Assembly (NCBI RefSeq): GCF_033807575.1
Contig: NC_084725.1
Location: forward strand, 13,799,001 to 13,863,000
Source of the DNA: Cydia pomonella
Lineage: Eukaryota; Arthropoda; Insecta; Lepidoptera; Tortricidae
Length of the DNA stretch: 64,000 nucleotides
Direction of reading: 5' to 3'
A program made the position numbers and the translations under genes. Each line of letters begins with the position of its first letter. Within the stretch, counting starts at the first letter, position 1. Below the pieces are notes generated by a model, which saw nothing but the letters and a program-made list of their open reading frames with translations, ran no database searches and had not been told where the DNA came from. Below, one piece after another: positions 32,105 to 44,599 of the stretch.

Positions 32105-33955
32105 TTTTTCCCCTCTTTTCAATTTTCAATTTCAATTTTCAATTTTTTATTCATAAAATATTCATTTTACACGTCAAATTTATAACAAACAACATACGTA
32201 GTTAAATAGGTACATATATATATTATTAAGTCAATAAGTAGTGTAGGTACATTTTGTTCACAATCATTCAGATTACAATATTATTATTTTTTATTACCTG
32301 ATTACATGTGCATTTATTATTAATTCATTGAGTACTACCAAAAAACTCATCGATCGAGTACAAAGCGTCAATTTCAAGTTTTGCTTTTATTTGACGTACA
32401 AAAGAATTATAGCTTGAAGCCTGCTTAATTGCTGGAGGGATTGCATTATAAACCTTAGTACCAATGTAGTTAGGACATTTTTTTGCTTTAACGAGTCGTG
32501 TGTGCGGCAAGCTCAGCTCATGTCGCCGTCGGGTAATGGAACCGTGCGCATCAGCGTTGGTACGGAATAGATGAATGTGTTTTCTGACGTACTTAGCCAG
32601 TTCTAAGATATAGAGACTGGGTACAGTTAAGATTTTGTGGTTTCTGAACAGGTCTTTTGCAGGATGATCCCAACTCACACCTGCGATAATGCGCACTGCT
32701 CTTTTTTGGAGCCTGAATACTCGCTCGCGTTCAGCAGCCGAGCCCCAAAGGTCAATTCCATATATTAAAATAGAGTTAAAATAACCGTAATAGGCCTTTT
32801 TTACGTTAGTAGAACTGAGGCACGGGCGCAGTCTGCTAAGAGCAAAGCAAGCAGAGGACAGTCGTTGACATACGGTGTCAATATGGGATGCCCATTTCAA
32901 TCCAGCATCAATGGTTAGCCCCAGATACTTTACATGGTCGACTTGAGGTACAGGTTGTCCATTGCACATAATATTTAATGCGAAATCACTTGAGCAACGC
33001 AAACTAAAGTGAATAATGTGTGTTTTCTCCACATTTAGTACCAAGCCATTAGCAGAAAACCAGGATGATATTTGATCCATTACTTCTTGTAATTTCGCTT
33101 TTAATAGAGTGTACGTCTCAGCCGCGACAATGACGCACCCATCATCAGCAAATAGAACAACTTCCGCCAAGTCTGAGGCTGAGGTAAAGTCATTCATGAG
33201 CAAAATGAACAGGTTGTTTCCCATTATAGATCCTTGAGGGACAGCGCAGGGGCCTAGTTCTAGTAGGTCAGATTTTGCTCCCTGTACCGACGTGAGTTGT
33301 GTGCGCGCCTCAAGGAATGATTCGATTACTCGGTGGAAGTTACCAGTAATTCCATAGTGGTAAAGCTTTGCTAATATGAGCGGATGACTTACGAGTTCAA
33401 AGGCGCGTGACAGATCGCAAAAAATCGCTGCCACCTGGCGTCGTCCGTCTAGGTGACCCATTACTCTGGCTATTACATCACGCGCCGCGTCTATTGTTGA
33501 CCGGCCAGGTTGATAAGCGTATTGTTGTTTATTTAACAATTCGTTATTATTGAAAAAAGACATCAGCTCATCGCTTAGTAGTCGCTCAAAAACTTTTGAA
33601 AATATGGGAATCAATGAAATTGGTCTATAATTTTTTAACTCATCTTTATCTCCTCTACCTTTGTACACTGGCTGGACTTTGACCCTTTTAAAGTTGGAGG
33701 GATAAATGCCATCTGCTACGCAATAATTGAATAGTTTAGTGAAAATATCTATAATGAATGATGGAAGTATATCAAATAACCGTGTCGACATGTCGTTGAT
33801 ATCTGTTGAGCTTTTACGTTTAATATTTTGGACAACTTTTGCTACTTGTTGGCGGGAAAAGCCCTTGAAGTGAAATTCGCGTGCATGCCGCTTAACGTGC
33901 TTGTTAAGATATTGAAACGCTAAGAGGATATCAGTCTCCTCTCTTTGATTAATCT
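32105..33955 (-). mobile_element. 5'-truncated non-LTR retrotransposon with an open reverse transcriptase frame
   Basis: The minus-strand frame from about 33955 to the stop at 32325 is open for about 543 codons; an ATG at 33791 gives 488. Motifs in order: LKNYRPISLIPIFSKVFERL; QPGRSTIDA; FCDLSRAFELVSH (motif A, first Asp catalytic); VPQGSIMGN; LFADDGCVIV (FADD catalytic pair); VKYLGLTID; then a thumb and C-terminal region ending YNSFVRQIKAKL. No endonuclease domain is present, so it is a dead-on-arrival copy. The lack of stops suggests a recent insertion. The 3' UTR ends in AATAAAAAATTGAAAATTG repeats. The clade is probably jockey/CR1-like. Confidence 0.9.
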
Positions 33956-33962
33956 ATTAACT

Positions 33963-34237
33963 ATAGTTTTACTACGTCGGTGGCAAACAAGGATACGGCC
34001 ACCCTGATGGTAAGCAATTTTCGTAGCCTATGTACGGCAACAACTTCAGAGGAGTTTAATGTGCGTTGCCTAGCCTACACTCCGCACCCTCGTTGAGCTC
34101 TGGCAACCTTACTCACCGACAGGAAGACAACACTATGAGTAGGGTCTAGTGTTATTTGGCTACAACTCTCTGTAAGGTGGAAATAGATCTGGAATATGAT
34201 CCGCTGCGCTGTGCCCTACCACACTAAACGAGGCCAT
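33963..34237 (-). mobile_element. Family A retroelement repeat, minus strand
   Basis: On the minus strand it contains the CACAGCGCAGCGGATC-like middle, ACTCATAGTGTTGTCTTCCT and GGCAACGCACATTAAA. It ends GCCACCGACGTAGTAAA. It directly abuts the 5' truncation of the preceding LINE. Confidence 0.8.
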
Positions 34238-36132
34238 ACCCGGGTTCAACAAGAGGCACAACTGTTTTCAAATCTGTGTAGGACCCGTCGGTCTAAGTCT
34301 TCAATAAAAACATGCATCGTAAATGTGTTTGTCGAAAACGTATTTATCGTACACAACGTTCTCCGGGCGTATTTAGAAATAAATTTTAATTCACATCAAG
34401 CCGTACTAATCCCACCATTATATTTCTGCGTAGCTAAAAGAAAAATAATACATCCCATCTTATTACGAAAAAATCTTTAATTGACTCTCCTCCCCACACA
34501 CACACGCTTCAGAGACAAACAGGGTATATAAATAGTTATACGGGTGTATAGTAATAAAGTATAAATGATGGAACTAGCATATAGGAAAATATAATATATT
34601 TGCTCGCATAGCTACGGCGTGCTATATATATTGTTGGTGATGGAATAGGGAAGGTGAGGATGCGACTTGTGTATTTTTAAATTTGTTTTCTTTTTTAAGT
34701 GATCGGTAAATAATCCGTATTTTCATTATATTTTTATTATTTTAATTTACTTTATGTAAATTTTATTGCAAAAATACAAAATAAAATGTACAAATGGCGG
34801 ACTTAATGCATAAAGGCATTCTCTACCCGTCAACCTTAGGCCTAAACACAAATGTAATGTGTATGTGTAGTAATAATTGAAATAATAAATTGAAAAATGG
34901 TGCAAGAAGAAAAGTAAGATAATTTAATTTAAATCTATTGCAAACAACTGAAAAATACAATAAACTACATATACAATACACAAATAAAAATATTATAATA
35001 TATATATGCATAATTAATAAACTACTACATATTTGTCACATAGGTACATTAATATATAACGATATGACGATATGCTTCACCATTTCATAATTGTCTAGCT
35101 CAATGTACTACGTAAACGCTAGAGTTGAAGGGCAATAAGGGTTTAACCCTTGAATGAAGTATCAATACCCATACTAAAACAACCAAATTCACTTTATTTT
35201 AAGATTTTATTTAGTCATAACTCATAACAGTCTTAATTTCAGATAACTTGGTTGGCACTTGTCTTGCTTCAGTGTTAAATTAATTCATGCATCTTAGGGT
35301 TAAACATTTAATTGGGAGTCGATTAAAATGAAATCTATGTCGCCCGAGACTTGACATGATAGGTGGGTTGAGATATTATGAGTCAAAAATTATCCATACA
35401 CATACATAGACTCAGCTTATCACTACTCCTTTGGCTTTCATACATTAGTTACATAAAATACAGACTGATGGAATAACTCAGATAATTAGCTTAATGCATG
35501 TATTTTTTGAAAGGTATCAATCCATTGTACTTTCCGTGAAATTTAACTGTTTCTAATAAACCTGCTATCTATTAGTAATCCTACTAACATCCAAATTGCG
35601 AAAATAAACGTGGTGCGTGCACCGCACGTAAAAACGCCTTAACAAAAGCTCGCGCCCTGTGATGTCATATAGAATTAAGAATTATAATTAAGATTTAACA
35701 TGTATACGACTTGGTGACTGAACTGTAAATTTATTAAGTGTCTAAATAAGTAAATTGAATCGAATGAAATATTACACACGGCTGCGCCAACATGTATACA
35801 CATGCAAAATAATTATGAGTATTTAATTTTTCGTTGTTTACGCCGCAAAAAATATTTAGGTAACATATGCTTGCCATCTGTGTTTAACTATACACTCGTT
35901 ATAGATAACACAAGGAATCTGTTAAAAGTGTTTAATATACATTAGGGCAATATTGTTTTTAATCGTGCGCATTTAAACTCAAATATCTTTACAAAAACGT
36001 AAAATTTCGGAATTTACATTTTCGAATTCATTTTGTGTTGTTAAACGTGTTTATTGAATAAACATTATTAAAAAAATACACGTTAAATAATAACCAACAA
36101 TGAGGATGCGTCTGCTGACATGTCTTAAAAAA
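34238..36132. other. No gene seen
   Basis: AT-rich sequence with short open frames lacking any family signature. Confidence 0.5.
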
Positions 36133-36260
36133 TGTGACAATCCATATCAAAAGGGACCTTATGGCGGTCGGCGCTTACGTCGCACATTAGTATTAGTGCG
36201 CCGCTATTAATGGCGTAACGGCCGACCACCGTAAGGTCCCTTTTGATTTGGATTGTCACA
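36133..36260. mobile_element. Palindromic MITE-like element of 128 bp
   Basis: TGTGACAATCCATATCAAAA and GGGACCTTATGGCGGTCGG pair with the right arm ending GGATTGTCACA; inner GCGCAC/GTGCGC pairs also fit. Confidence 0.85.
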
Positions 36261-37799
36261 AATACCTATGCCGTAGATATACCATCTTTATCAAGATAAA
36301 GAGTGCTACAACTGAAGAAACCTGTACTTACACCAGTTCTTTGACGTCACGATCGTTCAGAGCCCATTCCTCGATTAAATTTAATCAGTCAACTGGAGGA
36401 CAGACTTAAAGAGGATGGTGATACATGAAATGTACAACGTTATAAAAATAATTATCTATTTCGTACCTATTGGATGTACTTCGTAGGCGTCTCACGATAT
36501 CTTGTACTAATAGTACTTATTGCAAATGAGTGCAATATCCAAAGCTTCATATTCGATTCGGACGTTTATACAAAACTATACAGTTTAAGTTTAAAGTTCA
36601 GTGCTATTCTATAGAGCAACCAGTTAAATGAATTGAATAATTTAAAATGAAACGCAATGACAACTTTTGACTTGTTTCATTTATAAAAATGTTATTGAAA
36701 AAAATATACAAACCGCGACTCCACCGCCCCTATGTCCGGAACACACATACGAAGCGCGGCGCGCTCCGTCTTAAGGACGACATATGAAGTAATTTTTTTT
36801 CCAACCCCCGCCCACTCAAAATTGGACCTTACAACATACTACATAAAGTTGAAACTTACCAAACTCGCGAAATATTTTTTCCATTTCATATTTACGAATA
36901 TGCCCCAAATTCCCCAAAAATTAGAACCGTGAAAGCGGAGTGTGCGTGTGTGTGTGAGAGTACGGAGGCGCACACATCGGCGAGGGGGTGGGTGGGGGGA
37001 GTGAGATAGTAGATAGTTTTAGAGTAAGAGAAATATATGTGGCGTTCCGTGGAGATCCGTCAGCGCGTTTTTAATTTTCGAGACGTTTTGAGTGACGTCA
37101 CGACTTTCGCCCCGAAAAAGAAGCTTCAAATGTAATCTTGTTCACAACACGTTCGTTCTATTGGTGAATATGCTAGGAAATAAGCCAAATATCTTTAAGG
37201 TATTGGTTGGTTTACTCACATTCGAACAGACCGGCTCCAGGCCGAGGCGATCGTAATTATAACTGGTAACTGGTGTCTGCCCGCGACTTTGTCTGCATGT
37301 CATCCCCTAAAATCGGGACTCCCTCTGGTCGCATAACAACTTTTGTCATATTTTTAATTGTCATAACACTTTAAGCATATAAATCTTTAGTGGCATAACA
37401 CTTTAAGCATATAAATCTTTAGTAAGTCATAAAAATCTTTAGTCAGAAATATTCCTGAGCATAATCGGGTTTTTGTCATAAATGAGTTATGTCATAATTT
37501 TTATAGTCATTATAATTTAATTCGCATAAAATTTTAGGTTAGGTTCGTTAGGTATGCACAAAAAATATATGACAACTGCTATATATGTCATCAAATATTA
37601 TGGCTAAAAATGTATGACACAATATAATATGACTTTTCATTTGTATACGTAATGATGATTATGACGCAGGTTGTTATGCGTATCAAAGCTATGACTTAAA
37701 CTTGTATGCAACCCAGTATGGACCCCCTAAAGACCGATATCTGCTGATGATGTTGTGATCGACCGGGACAGTGCTTAGAGGAGATAATATCCAAATATG
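36261..37799. other. Mostly non-coding; a CG-rich patch and a short tandem repeat
   Basis: 36715-37110 is richer in CpG (GCGCGGCGCGCTCC, TGACGTCACGACTTTCGCCC) and could be a promoter or repeat edge, but no exon follows. 37360-37440 repeats CATAACACTTTAAGCATATA twice. The block 37329-37718 has faint inverted ends (GGTCGCATAACAACTT and AACTTGTATGCAACC), possibly an old element. Confidence 0.4.
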
Positions 37800-38106
37800 T
37801 TGTAAACTACGTCAAAAAAGAGGTTTGGGCACTGTGAATTTCACAGAACGGCGGATGTCATTCCAGATCTAGAGCAGAGCCCAAATGAGGAAGTACCTCC
37901 TTACAGAAAACCGCAGCCAAATAACACTAGACCCTACTCACAGTGTTGTGTTATTGCCGCTGAGGTTGCCAGAGCTCAACGAGGGTGCGGAGTGTTCGGG
38001 TCGGCAACGCGCATGTAACTCCTCTGGAGTTGCAGGCGTACATAGCCCACGGAGACTGCTTACCATCAGACTAGCCGAATACCTGTTAGCCACCGACGTA
38101 GTATAA
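37800..38106 (+). mobile_element. Family A retroelement repeat
   Basis: Contains AAGAGGTTTGGGCACTGTGA, TCTAGAGCAGAGCCCAAATG, GGGTCGGCAACGCGCATGTA and the end GCCACCGACGTAGTATAA. The start is diverged. Confidence 0.83.
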
Positions 38107-38124
38107 AATAATGTTCAGTCACTT

Positions 38125-38394
38125 TACCGACCGGTTTGGCCTAGTGGGTAGTAACCCTGCCTACGAAGCTGATGGTCCCGGGTTCAAATCCTGGTAAGGG
38201 CATTTACCTATTCGTGTGATGAGCATGGATATTTGTTCCTGAGTCATGGGTGTTTTCTATGTATTTAAGTATTTATAAATATTTATATATTATATATATC
38301 GTTGTCTAAGTACCCTCAACACAAGCCTTATTGAGCTTACTGTGGGACTTAGTCAATTTGTGTAATAATATCCTATAATATTTTTTTTTTGTTT
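38125..38394 (+). mobile_element. SINE family 1, full length
   Basis: The head is GACCGGTTTGGCCTAGTGGG, the B box GGGTTCAAATCC, the body GAGCATGGATATTTGTTCCT and the tail TTGTGTAATAATATCCTATA, followed by a T run. It lies 19 bp after a family A repeat. Confidence 0.92.
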
Positions 38395-38779
38395 AATAAG
38401 CATAATTTCTTGTAACGTTACATTGGAGATATTTAACAGAGTCGTTCTAAAGCGTATGTAGACTTGTACTCGTATCGATCGTGTATGAGTACTTTGAAAA
38501 CAGCATTAAATTTGGAAAAATCAAAAGCTAAATTCGGTCGTTCAGTACAAGCCAAAAAAGACTTTATGCTGTATAAGTCGGGGTCCAAAATCGAATAACG
38601 AAACAGAAACAAGGGGGAAGACTCGGTAATTTTTGCGACAGTCAGCGGAGAAATAAATCGTGAACATTTTGTGATGTTTGTTTCGTCATAAATAGGAAAT
38701 CACTAAATATAATAACTGTACTAGAATTGTTTTTTTTTTTAATTTCAGCTTTGGATTTTTCCTCCTACGTTATACGAGT

Positions 38780-38972
38780 AATTATACTTCGTATCCAAAT
38801 CCAAGACAACAAATATAATTTACTAGCAGCAGTACACGTTATCGTGCAGTCCAAGTCACACATTTTAGAGATTATAGTATTTAAAAAACAAGTTCGCGCT
38901 GTCCCTCTCACTCGCTACGCTGCGTTCCTGCTTCGACATCGCTCCTCCAGTACTCATTACATGTTTTTGTGT
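38780..38972 (+). repeat. Dispersed repeat C, first copy
   Basis: Runs from TATCCAAATCCAAGACAACA through GTGCAGTCCAAGTCACACAT and GTCCCTCTCACTCGCTACGC to CTCCTCCAGTACTCATTA. The same sequence is on the minus strand at 43620-43790. The open frame in both copies is shared by ancestry and shows no known motif. Confidence 0.8.
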
Positions 38973-40320
38973 TAGTCCGAGTCACACGTATTTTCGCCAA
39001 AATAGTGTTCCTCTAAATATGTGTACCTAATTGTGTTTCGATTAATGTTTATTGTGCGCTGAATAAGAAGTATAGAATCAAAACATTATTTGAACTGCCG
39101 ACCGCCGTACCCTCGAACGAAAAATTGATGTTTATTCAGCTCGGCAAGTCTAGTCTCGTTTGCCATACTTACATGGCAGTTAAACTTTCAATTTGAAATT
39201 GTAGGTATATTCGTTTAGCGTAATAAACTTATTACGTAAGAAATCAAGTAAAAAATTTTTACGTTCATACGAAATCACTTACTACAACTACCTTCTTTTT
39301 TGAATAAATAAATCACGGAAAAAATAAGTATGGGGCTACAAATAGATTACAATTTGAACTTTAAATAATTGTAATACGTACTATTATAGTATTATTTACT
39401 AATATAATATTATTTAGATTTCATTTTATGATTGCATAAAATGCAATGTTCACTCACAATTTTTTTTTACGAGATGCTTTCGCGTACAGATTTAAATATA
39501 CAAACCATATCTGAATAAAGTTAATATATACTAGGTAATCGTTTCACGAAAGCGGCTTTTACCATGTCCGATCTACCCTACCATACAATAAAACAGATAA
39601 CAATGGTAATCCTTGCCGATTGGTAATAAGTGCCTATGAATGATAATAAAACGCGTCTTTATGCAAATGTACATACACAGTACCAACAAGTTTAATGAGC
39701 GTCTTATGAGGATACCTATAGGTATAAATATACAGGAGTAATGTCAATCAATACACAATCTATAAGACATTGGAAGACTATTTAGTCTGACTGACAGTTT
39801 AAAGTGTTTAATGCCATTAATCGACGTATACAAACGGGACGTGCTATGCGTGCTCCGATACCGTGCGCCCCATGCCCCATATGAGGGCCATAGTGAATCT
39901 ATCGTATGGATCATGACGGATTAGGTAGTAGGCTTTAATCGGACATCGCGGTATCGTCGAGTATTGGGTCCAATCGATGTGGTCGCCTCCTAAATTTGAA
40001 CATCAGTTAGTTACCCGCTTTGTTATTATTAGACAGCTTTGATTAACATAATATAATATAATTTTAAAATGAAATATATTATGGAAAGATATACTTGATT
40101 TGTGTAATATTGTGGACTCCGTCTAATAATAATTCTCCTTTCCGTGAGTACTTAGAAGCTTAGGTTTACTGTGCAACAAGATATTCATCAAACAGAAAAT
40201 CGGTATTAACTGTGTTGATTAAAGTTTTAATGTAATTTTATAATGCACATTAATTAATAGTTCAAAATTAAAACACATATTAAATAAATATTTTCTTATA
40301 AATGAGATATCGACATGGTA
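38973..40320. other. No gene seen
   Basis: AT-rich. No recognised repeats apart from simple A/T runs. Confidence 0.45.
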
Positions 40321-41450
40321 CTATATTTGCCCCACTTTAATAGTGAAGAGGCTATCATTACTCCACAACCATTGTGTCGAGGGCTCCGCTTTCACAGCGT
40401 CGAAGCTATATTTGCCCCACTTTAATAGTGATGAGGCTATCATTACTCCACAATCATTGTGTCGAGGGCTCCGCTTTAACAGCGTTGAAGCTATATTTGC
40501 CCCACTTTAATAGTGATGAGGCTATCATTACTCCACAATCATTGTGTCGAGGGCTCCGCTTTAACAGCGTCGAAGCTATATTTGCCCCACTTTAATAGTG
40601 ATGAGGCTATCATTACTCCACAACCATTGTGTCGAGGGCTCCGCTTTAACAGCGTCGAAGCTATATTTGCCCCACTTTAATAGTGAAGAGGCTATCATTT
40701 CTCCACAATCATTGTGTCGAGGGCTCCGCTTTAACAGCGTTGAAGCTATATTTGCCCCACTTTAATAGTGATGAGGCTATCATTACTCCACAACCATTGT
40801 GTCGAGGGCTCCGCTTTAACAGCGTCGAAGCTATATTTGCCCCACTTTAATAGTGATGAGGCTATCATTACTCCACAATTACTGTGTCGAGGGCTCCGCT
40901 TTAACAGCGTTGAAGCTATATTTGCCCCACTTTAATAGTGATGAGGCTATCATTACTCCACAATCATTGTGTCGAGGGCTCCGCTTTCACAGCGTCGAAG
41001 CTATATTTGCCCCACTTTAATAGTGAAGAGGCTATCATTACTCCACAGTCATTGTGTCGAGGGCTCCGCTTTCACAGCGTTGAAGCCATATTTGCCCCAC
41101 TTTAATAGTGAAGAAGCTATCATTACTCCACAATATTGTGTCGAGGGCTCCGCTTTCACAGCGTCGAGGCTATATGTACCCCACTTTAATAGTGAGGAGG
41201 CTATCATTACTCCACAATCATTGTGTCGAGGGCTCTGCTGTCGTAGTGTTGAGGCTAGTTTGCCCCACGTCATAGTGAGGATGCTATCATTACTCCACAA
41301 TAATTGTGTCAAGGGGTCCGCTGTCGCAGCTGTCGCAGTGACGAAGATATATGCCGCACTTTAAGTTATATGTACTATACAATTCCACAATAATCGTATC
41401 GAGGCCTCCATTTCCGCAGCGTCGAGGCTATATGTGCTTCATTTTAAGTG
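40321..41450. repeat. 85-bp satellite array, about 13 units
   Basis: The junction ATATTTGCCCCACTTTAATA recurs at exact 85-bp steps (40329, 40414, 40499, 40584, 40669). Each unit has TCATTACTCCACAA, TTGTGTCGAGGGCTCCGCTT and ACAGCGT(C/T)GAAGCTA. Units are nearly identical on the left and decay rightwards from about 41170. Since 85 is not a multiple of three, the open frames through it cycle through all phases and are not genes. Confidence 0.95.
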
Positions 41451-41458
41451 TCGAGGTT

Positions 41459-41580
41459 ATAATGCTTCGGTCATTTGGTTCTTCGGTTGCTTTGCTCCTT
41501 TTGGTCGCTTCGCTCTTCGGTCGCTTCGCACTTCGGTCGCTACGCTCTTCGGTCACTTCGCTCTTCGGTCTACAGTCGGT
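41459..41580. repeat. Short tandem repeat (CTTCGGTCGCTTCGCT type)
   Basis: About seven degenerate 15-16 bp units directly follow the 85-bp array and are overlapped by three parallel open frames that are artefacts. Confidence 0.85.
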
Positions 41581-42828
41581 CATTATACATATCTCAAAAT
41601 GATATCTGTAACAGTGTTGATGCCAATGTAATGATTGAAGACTTTAATAGTATTGGAAGTAGCTTTACGCATGTAAATATAAGGGACTAAAGAGCAAAAA
41701 TATTTAAGGTTGAGCTAAAGTTTACAGGACTTGTAAAAATAATGAAATATAAAGGAGGTTCTTGTTACGCTGAGGTAATTTAATAGGTGTTAATGCGGCC
41801 TAAAATACCTTAAACAAAATGTACGCAATGTCATTGCCCTTACAGACAAAGAAATGCGGTATGTAAACAACATATAGGAAAAAATATATCTGTAAACCCT
41901 TTAACCCAAATTTATGATTCGTACTCATATCACGCTGTTATATACTCCTAATAACTTCAAACGTCAGCTTTGATGTGCTGTCAAGAATATACCATATCAA
42001 CGAGCCTAATGTAATAAATCCGGTACAATTTACTTACGGATTCTCAGCTCCAAACTTCAGGGGAACATCGCCGCATCAAACAAGAGGTGAACCGCCGTTG
42101 ATGCACTATCCCGCGACGCGAAATAAGTGCTGTAAATTGTGCAACCATGCAACTAGAGTTATGCTGCCACGTGTTGCAGTCGCTTGCGCTAAGTAGCTAG
42201 ATTAATAATCGCAATAAAGGGTTGAAATCCTTTAACAATAACATTATTATTGTCTGAAATGTAAATGCTCGGGTTGTCATATTGTCTTGCTGTAAAAGAA
42301 AGCTTAAATAGTTTACATTTTTCGTCGCAATGCACACTGTACAGTTTTATTGTAGGTAACGTTAAAAAATGTTACTCCTTAAAATGAAGTACAAGTTACA
42401 AGTCATGCCAGATATTTTGTTCACAAATATATCATAACTCAACACATAATCTACCTAAGTTCCTTGCCACTTGTTAGCGTAGTAGCCATCATCGTTCAGA
42501 TACGCATAAGCAGATGAGATTAGCTATTTAGTTATAAATAATATCATATTACTATTTCTTGATCTGTGGTAATAACTAAAATTAGTCCATCTATATTTTC
42601 AAAGTGATAAGTTTCAAATACTTAATACCTACAGGATACTCTACTAGTAATTGTCCAGACTTAGTTTTAAAGTACTTACATATAGCCTTGATATTTATGG
42701 TAGCTTTACAATGAAGAAAATTCTCCTTTATCTACCTCACTCAAAGGCTATTTACCGAGGAAAGTATTGATTGCTGTATTCAAAATTAACTTTAAAGTGT
42801 CGTAACATAAAATTAGATTATATTTTAG
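41581..42828. other. No supported gene
   Basis: The frame at 41975-42196 encodes 73 residues with a C-x2-C pair (CCKLCNHATR) near its end. This faintly recalls zinc-binding tails of transposases, but it is too short to call. The rest is AT-rich. Confidence 0.4.
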
Positions 42829-42936
42829 GGTCAGTAACGCGCATGTAATATACCTCTGCAGTAGCGGGCATTCATAGGCTACGGTGATTGTTTACCATCA
42901 GGCAGGCCGTATGCTTGTTTGTCTCCGTTGTAATTA
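42829..42936 (+). mobile_element. Family A retroelement 3' fragment
   Basis: GGGTCAGTAACGCGCATGTA, then TAGGCTACGGTGATTGTTTA and CATCAGGCAGGCCGTATGCT. Only the last 100 bp of the family is present. Confidence 0.8.
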
Positions 42937-43429
42937 CATCCAGAGAATGGTTGGTAAATTCTAAATTATACAAAATGGTTTGTTTATATGGTTACAGACA
43001 GAAAATGCCCATCTAAAACTTATTTAGAGCCAACTAAAGCTTGAAAACACATTTACACTTAATGGCGTCCTGGCTTGTAAATGACATAAAAATAGTTGTA
43101 CCTTGTGAATATTAAGATATATACAACTTTATCAATATACTACAGTGAAATCAAAGAAAGTTTTATACTTTTTTAATATTAACGAAATGAAATACCAAGA
43201 GCAATTTCACTCCTTAATTTTATTATGCTATACATACATTTTACATTTATACTATGTGGATACATAAATAATTATTTAAATTGGATATAAATTAATAACT
43301 TCTAGGTGGTACGTTGTTCTCTTTAGTCAAAATCAATAATATCAGTATGTTCGTAACATACTGATTTGATATCGATATTTTATTTTATTTTCGCATTCAG
43401 GATTTGAATTTAAATACAAAGCTCTGAAC

Positions 43430-43845
43430 ATCTGCTAGTAAATTATATTTGTTGTCTTGGATTTGGATACGAAGTATAATTAATAATCAAACGAACTTAC
43501 CTGTGAAGTTTGATTACAATTATGCGAGTATCCAAATCCAAGACAACAAAGACCCGCCCCCCATCCCCAAAAATGAAAATAAAATAGTCTCTGTTAATAA
43601 CACAAAAATAACTCTGAAATAATGAGTACTGGAGGAGCGATGTCGAAGCAGGAACGCAGCGTAGCGAGTGAGAGGGACAGCGCGAACTTGTTTTTTAAAT
43701 ACTATAATCTCTAAAATGTGTGACTTGGACTGCACGATAACGTGTACTGCTGCTAGTAAATTATATTTGTTGTCTTGGATTTGGATACTCGCATAATTGT
43801 AATCAAACTTCACAGGTAAGTTCGTTTGATTATTAATCATCGATC
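43430..43845. mobile_element. Composite inverted-repeat element containing repeat C
   Basis: Arms 43479-43550 and 43768-43838 (AATCAAACGAACTTACCTGT and mate) are inverted. Between them is repeat C on the minus strand. An extra copy of ATTTGTTGTCTTGGATTTGG sits outside the left arm at 43447, in direct orientation to the one in the right arm. Confidence 0.75.
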
Positions 43846-43879
43846 GATATTTTAAGTTTGTCTTTTCTTCGTCTTTTTA

Positions 43880-44340
43880 ACGGCCTCGTAGCCTATTTAG
43901 TCGGTACTCGGTAGCTTTAGTAATAGGAACCTATTACTCTGTCTACGAAGCTGAATGTCCCGGGTTCGAACTCCGGTACTTAACTGCATTATAAATTTGT
44001 GTGTTCATCACAAATATTTCTTCCTGATTTATGGATGTTTTCTATATATTTTAGTAGGTATTTAATATCTGGGAGCTTAGCTCGGAAAACTCAAAAATAC
44101 GCGTTTCCCCGGAGATCAGACATAGCCAGATAAATTTTTCGCCCCCGAAAACCCCCATATAGCAAATTTCATCGTTAGAGCCGTTTCCGAGATCCCCGAA
44201 ATATATAAATATAACTATGTACACATACAAGAATTGCTCGTTTAAATATATTCTATATGTATCTATTATATATATCGACGTTTAGTACCCACTACCCACA
44301 ATAGAAGCCTTATTGAGCGTTTTTCAGGGCATGGGAGATT
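43880..44340 (+). mobile_element. Diverged SINE family 1 with an internal insertion
   Basis: The head region has TCTACGAAGCTGAATGTCCC and GGGTTCGAACTCC (B box). The 3' part resumes with ATATCGACGTTTAGTACCC and GCCTTATTGAGCG. About 175 bp at 44069-44245 do not belong to the SINE. Confidence 0.7.
44069..44245 (+). mobile_element. Retroelement 3' end nested in a SINE
   Basis: TGGGAGCTTAGCTCGGAAAA, ATAGCAAATTTCATCGTTAG, AGCCGTTTCCGAGATCCCCG and GCTCGTTTAAATATA form a typical 3' tail of an RTE-type element in insects. TTTAATAT and TTTAAATAT at the edges may be a target duplication. Confidence 0.6.
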
Positions 44341-44599
44341 AGTATAACATTGTGCTATAAGTATTTATTTGTTTTTTTTTATGATACATTTTGGATATAT
44401 TTTCAGGAACAGAAGAGAAAACTTCTTTTTTTATATTAACATTTGACCTAAGTAGCTGAAAAACGTTTCCCAAATAACTATCTATGGAAAAACAGCCAGG
44501 ATTCAAACCAATGATCTAGGGCTGCGAATTTTCGCAGTGATTTAGTAGCGAGATAGTAGCGATGCAGAATCGTGTTTATGTGTGCGAGGGTATACGACA

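Noticed and set aside
40374..41364. Repeated-peptide frames in the satellite (SRAPLSQRRSYICPTLI type)
   Set aside because: The 85-bp unit is not a multiple of three; the frames shift each unit and are explained by the DNA repeat.
41975..42196. 73-codon frame with CCKLCNHATR, possibly a transposase tail
   Set aside because: Only one C-x2-C pair and no catalytic domain or inverted repeats nearby.
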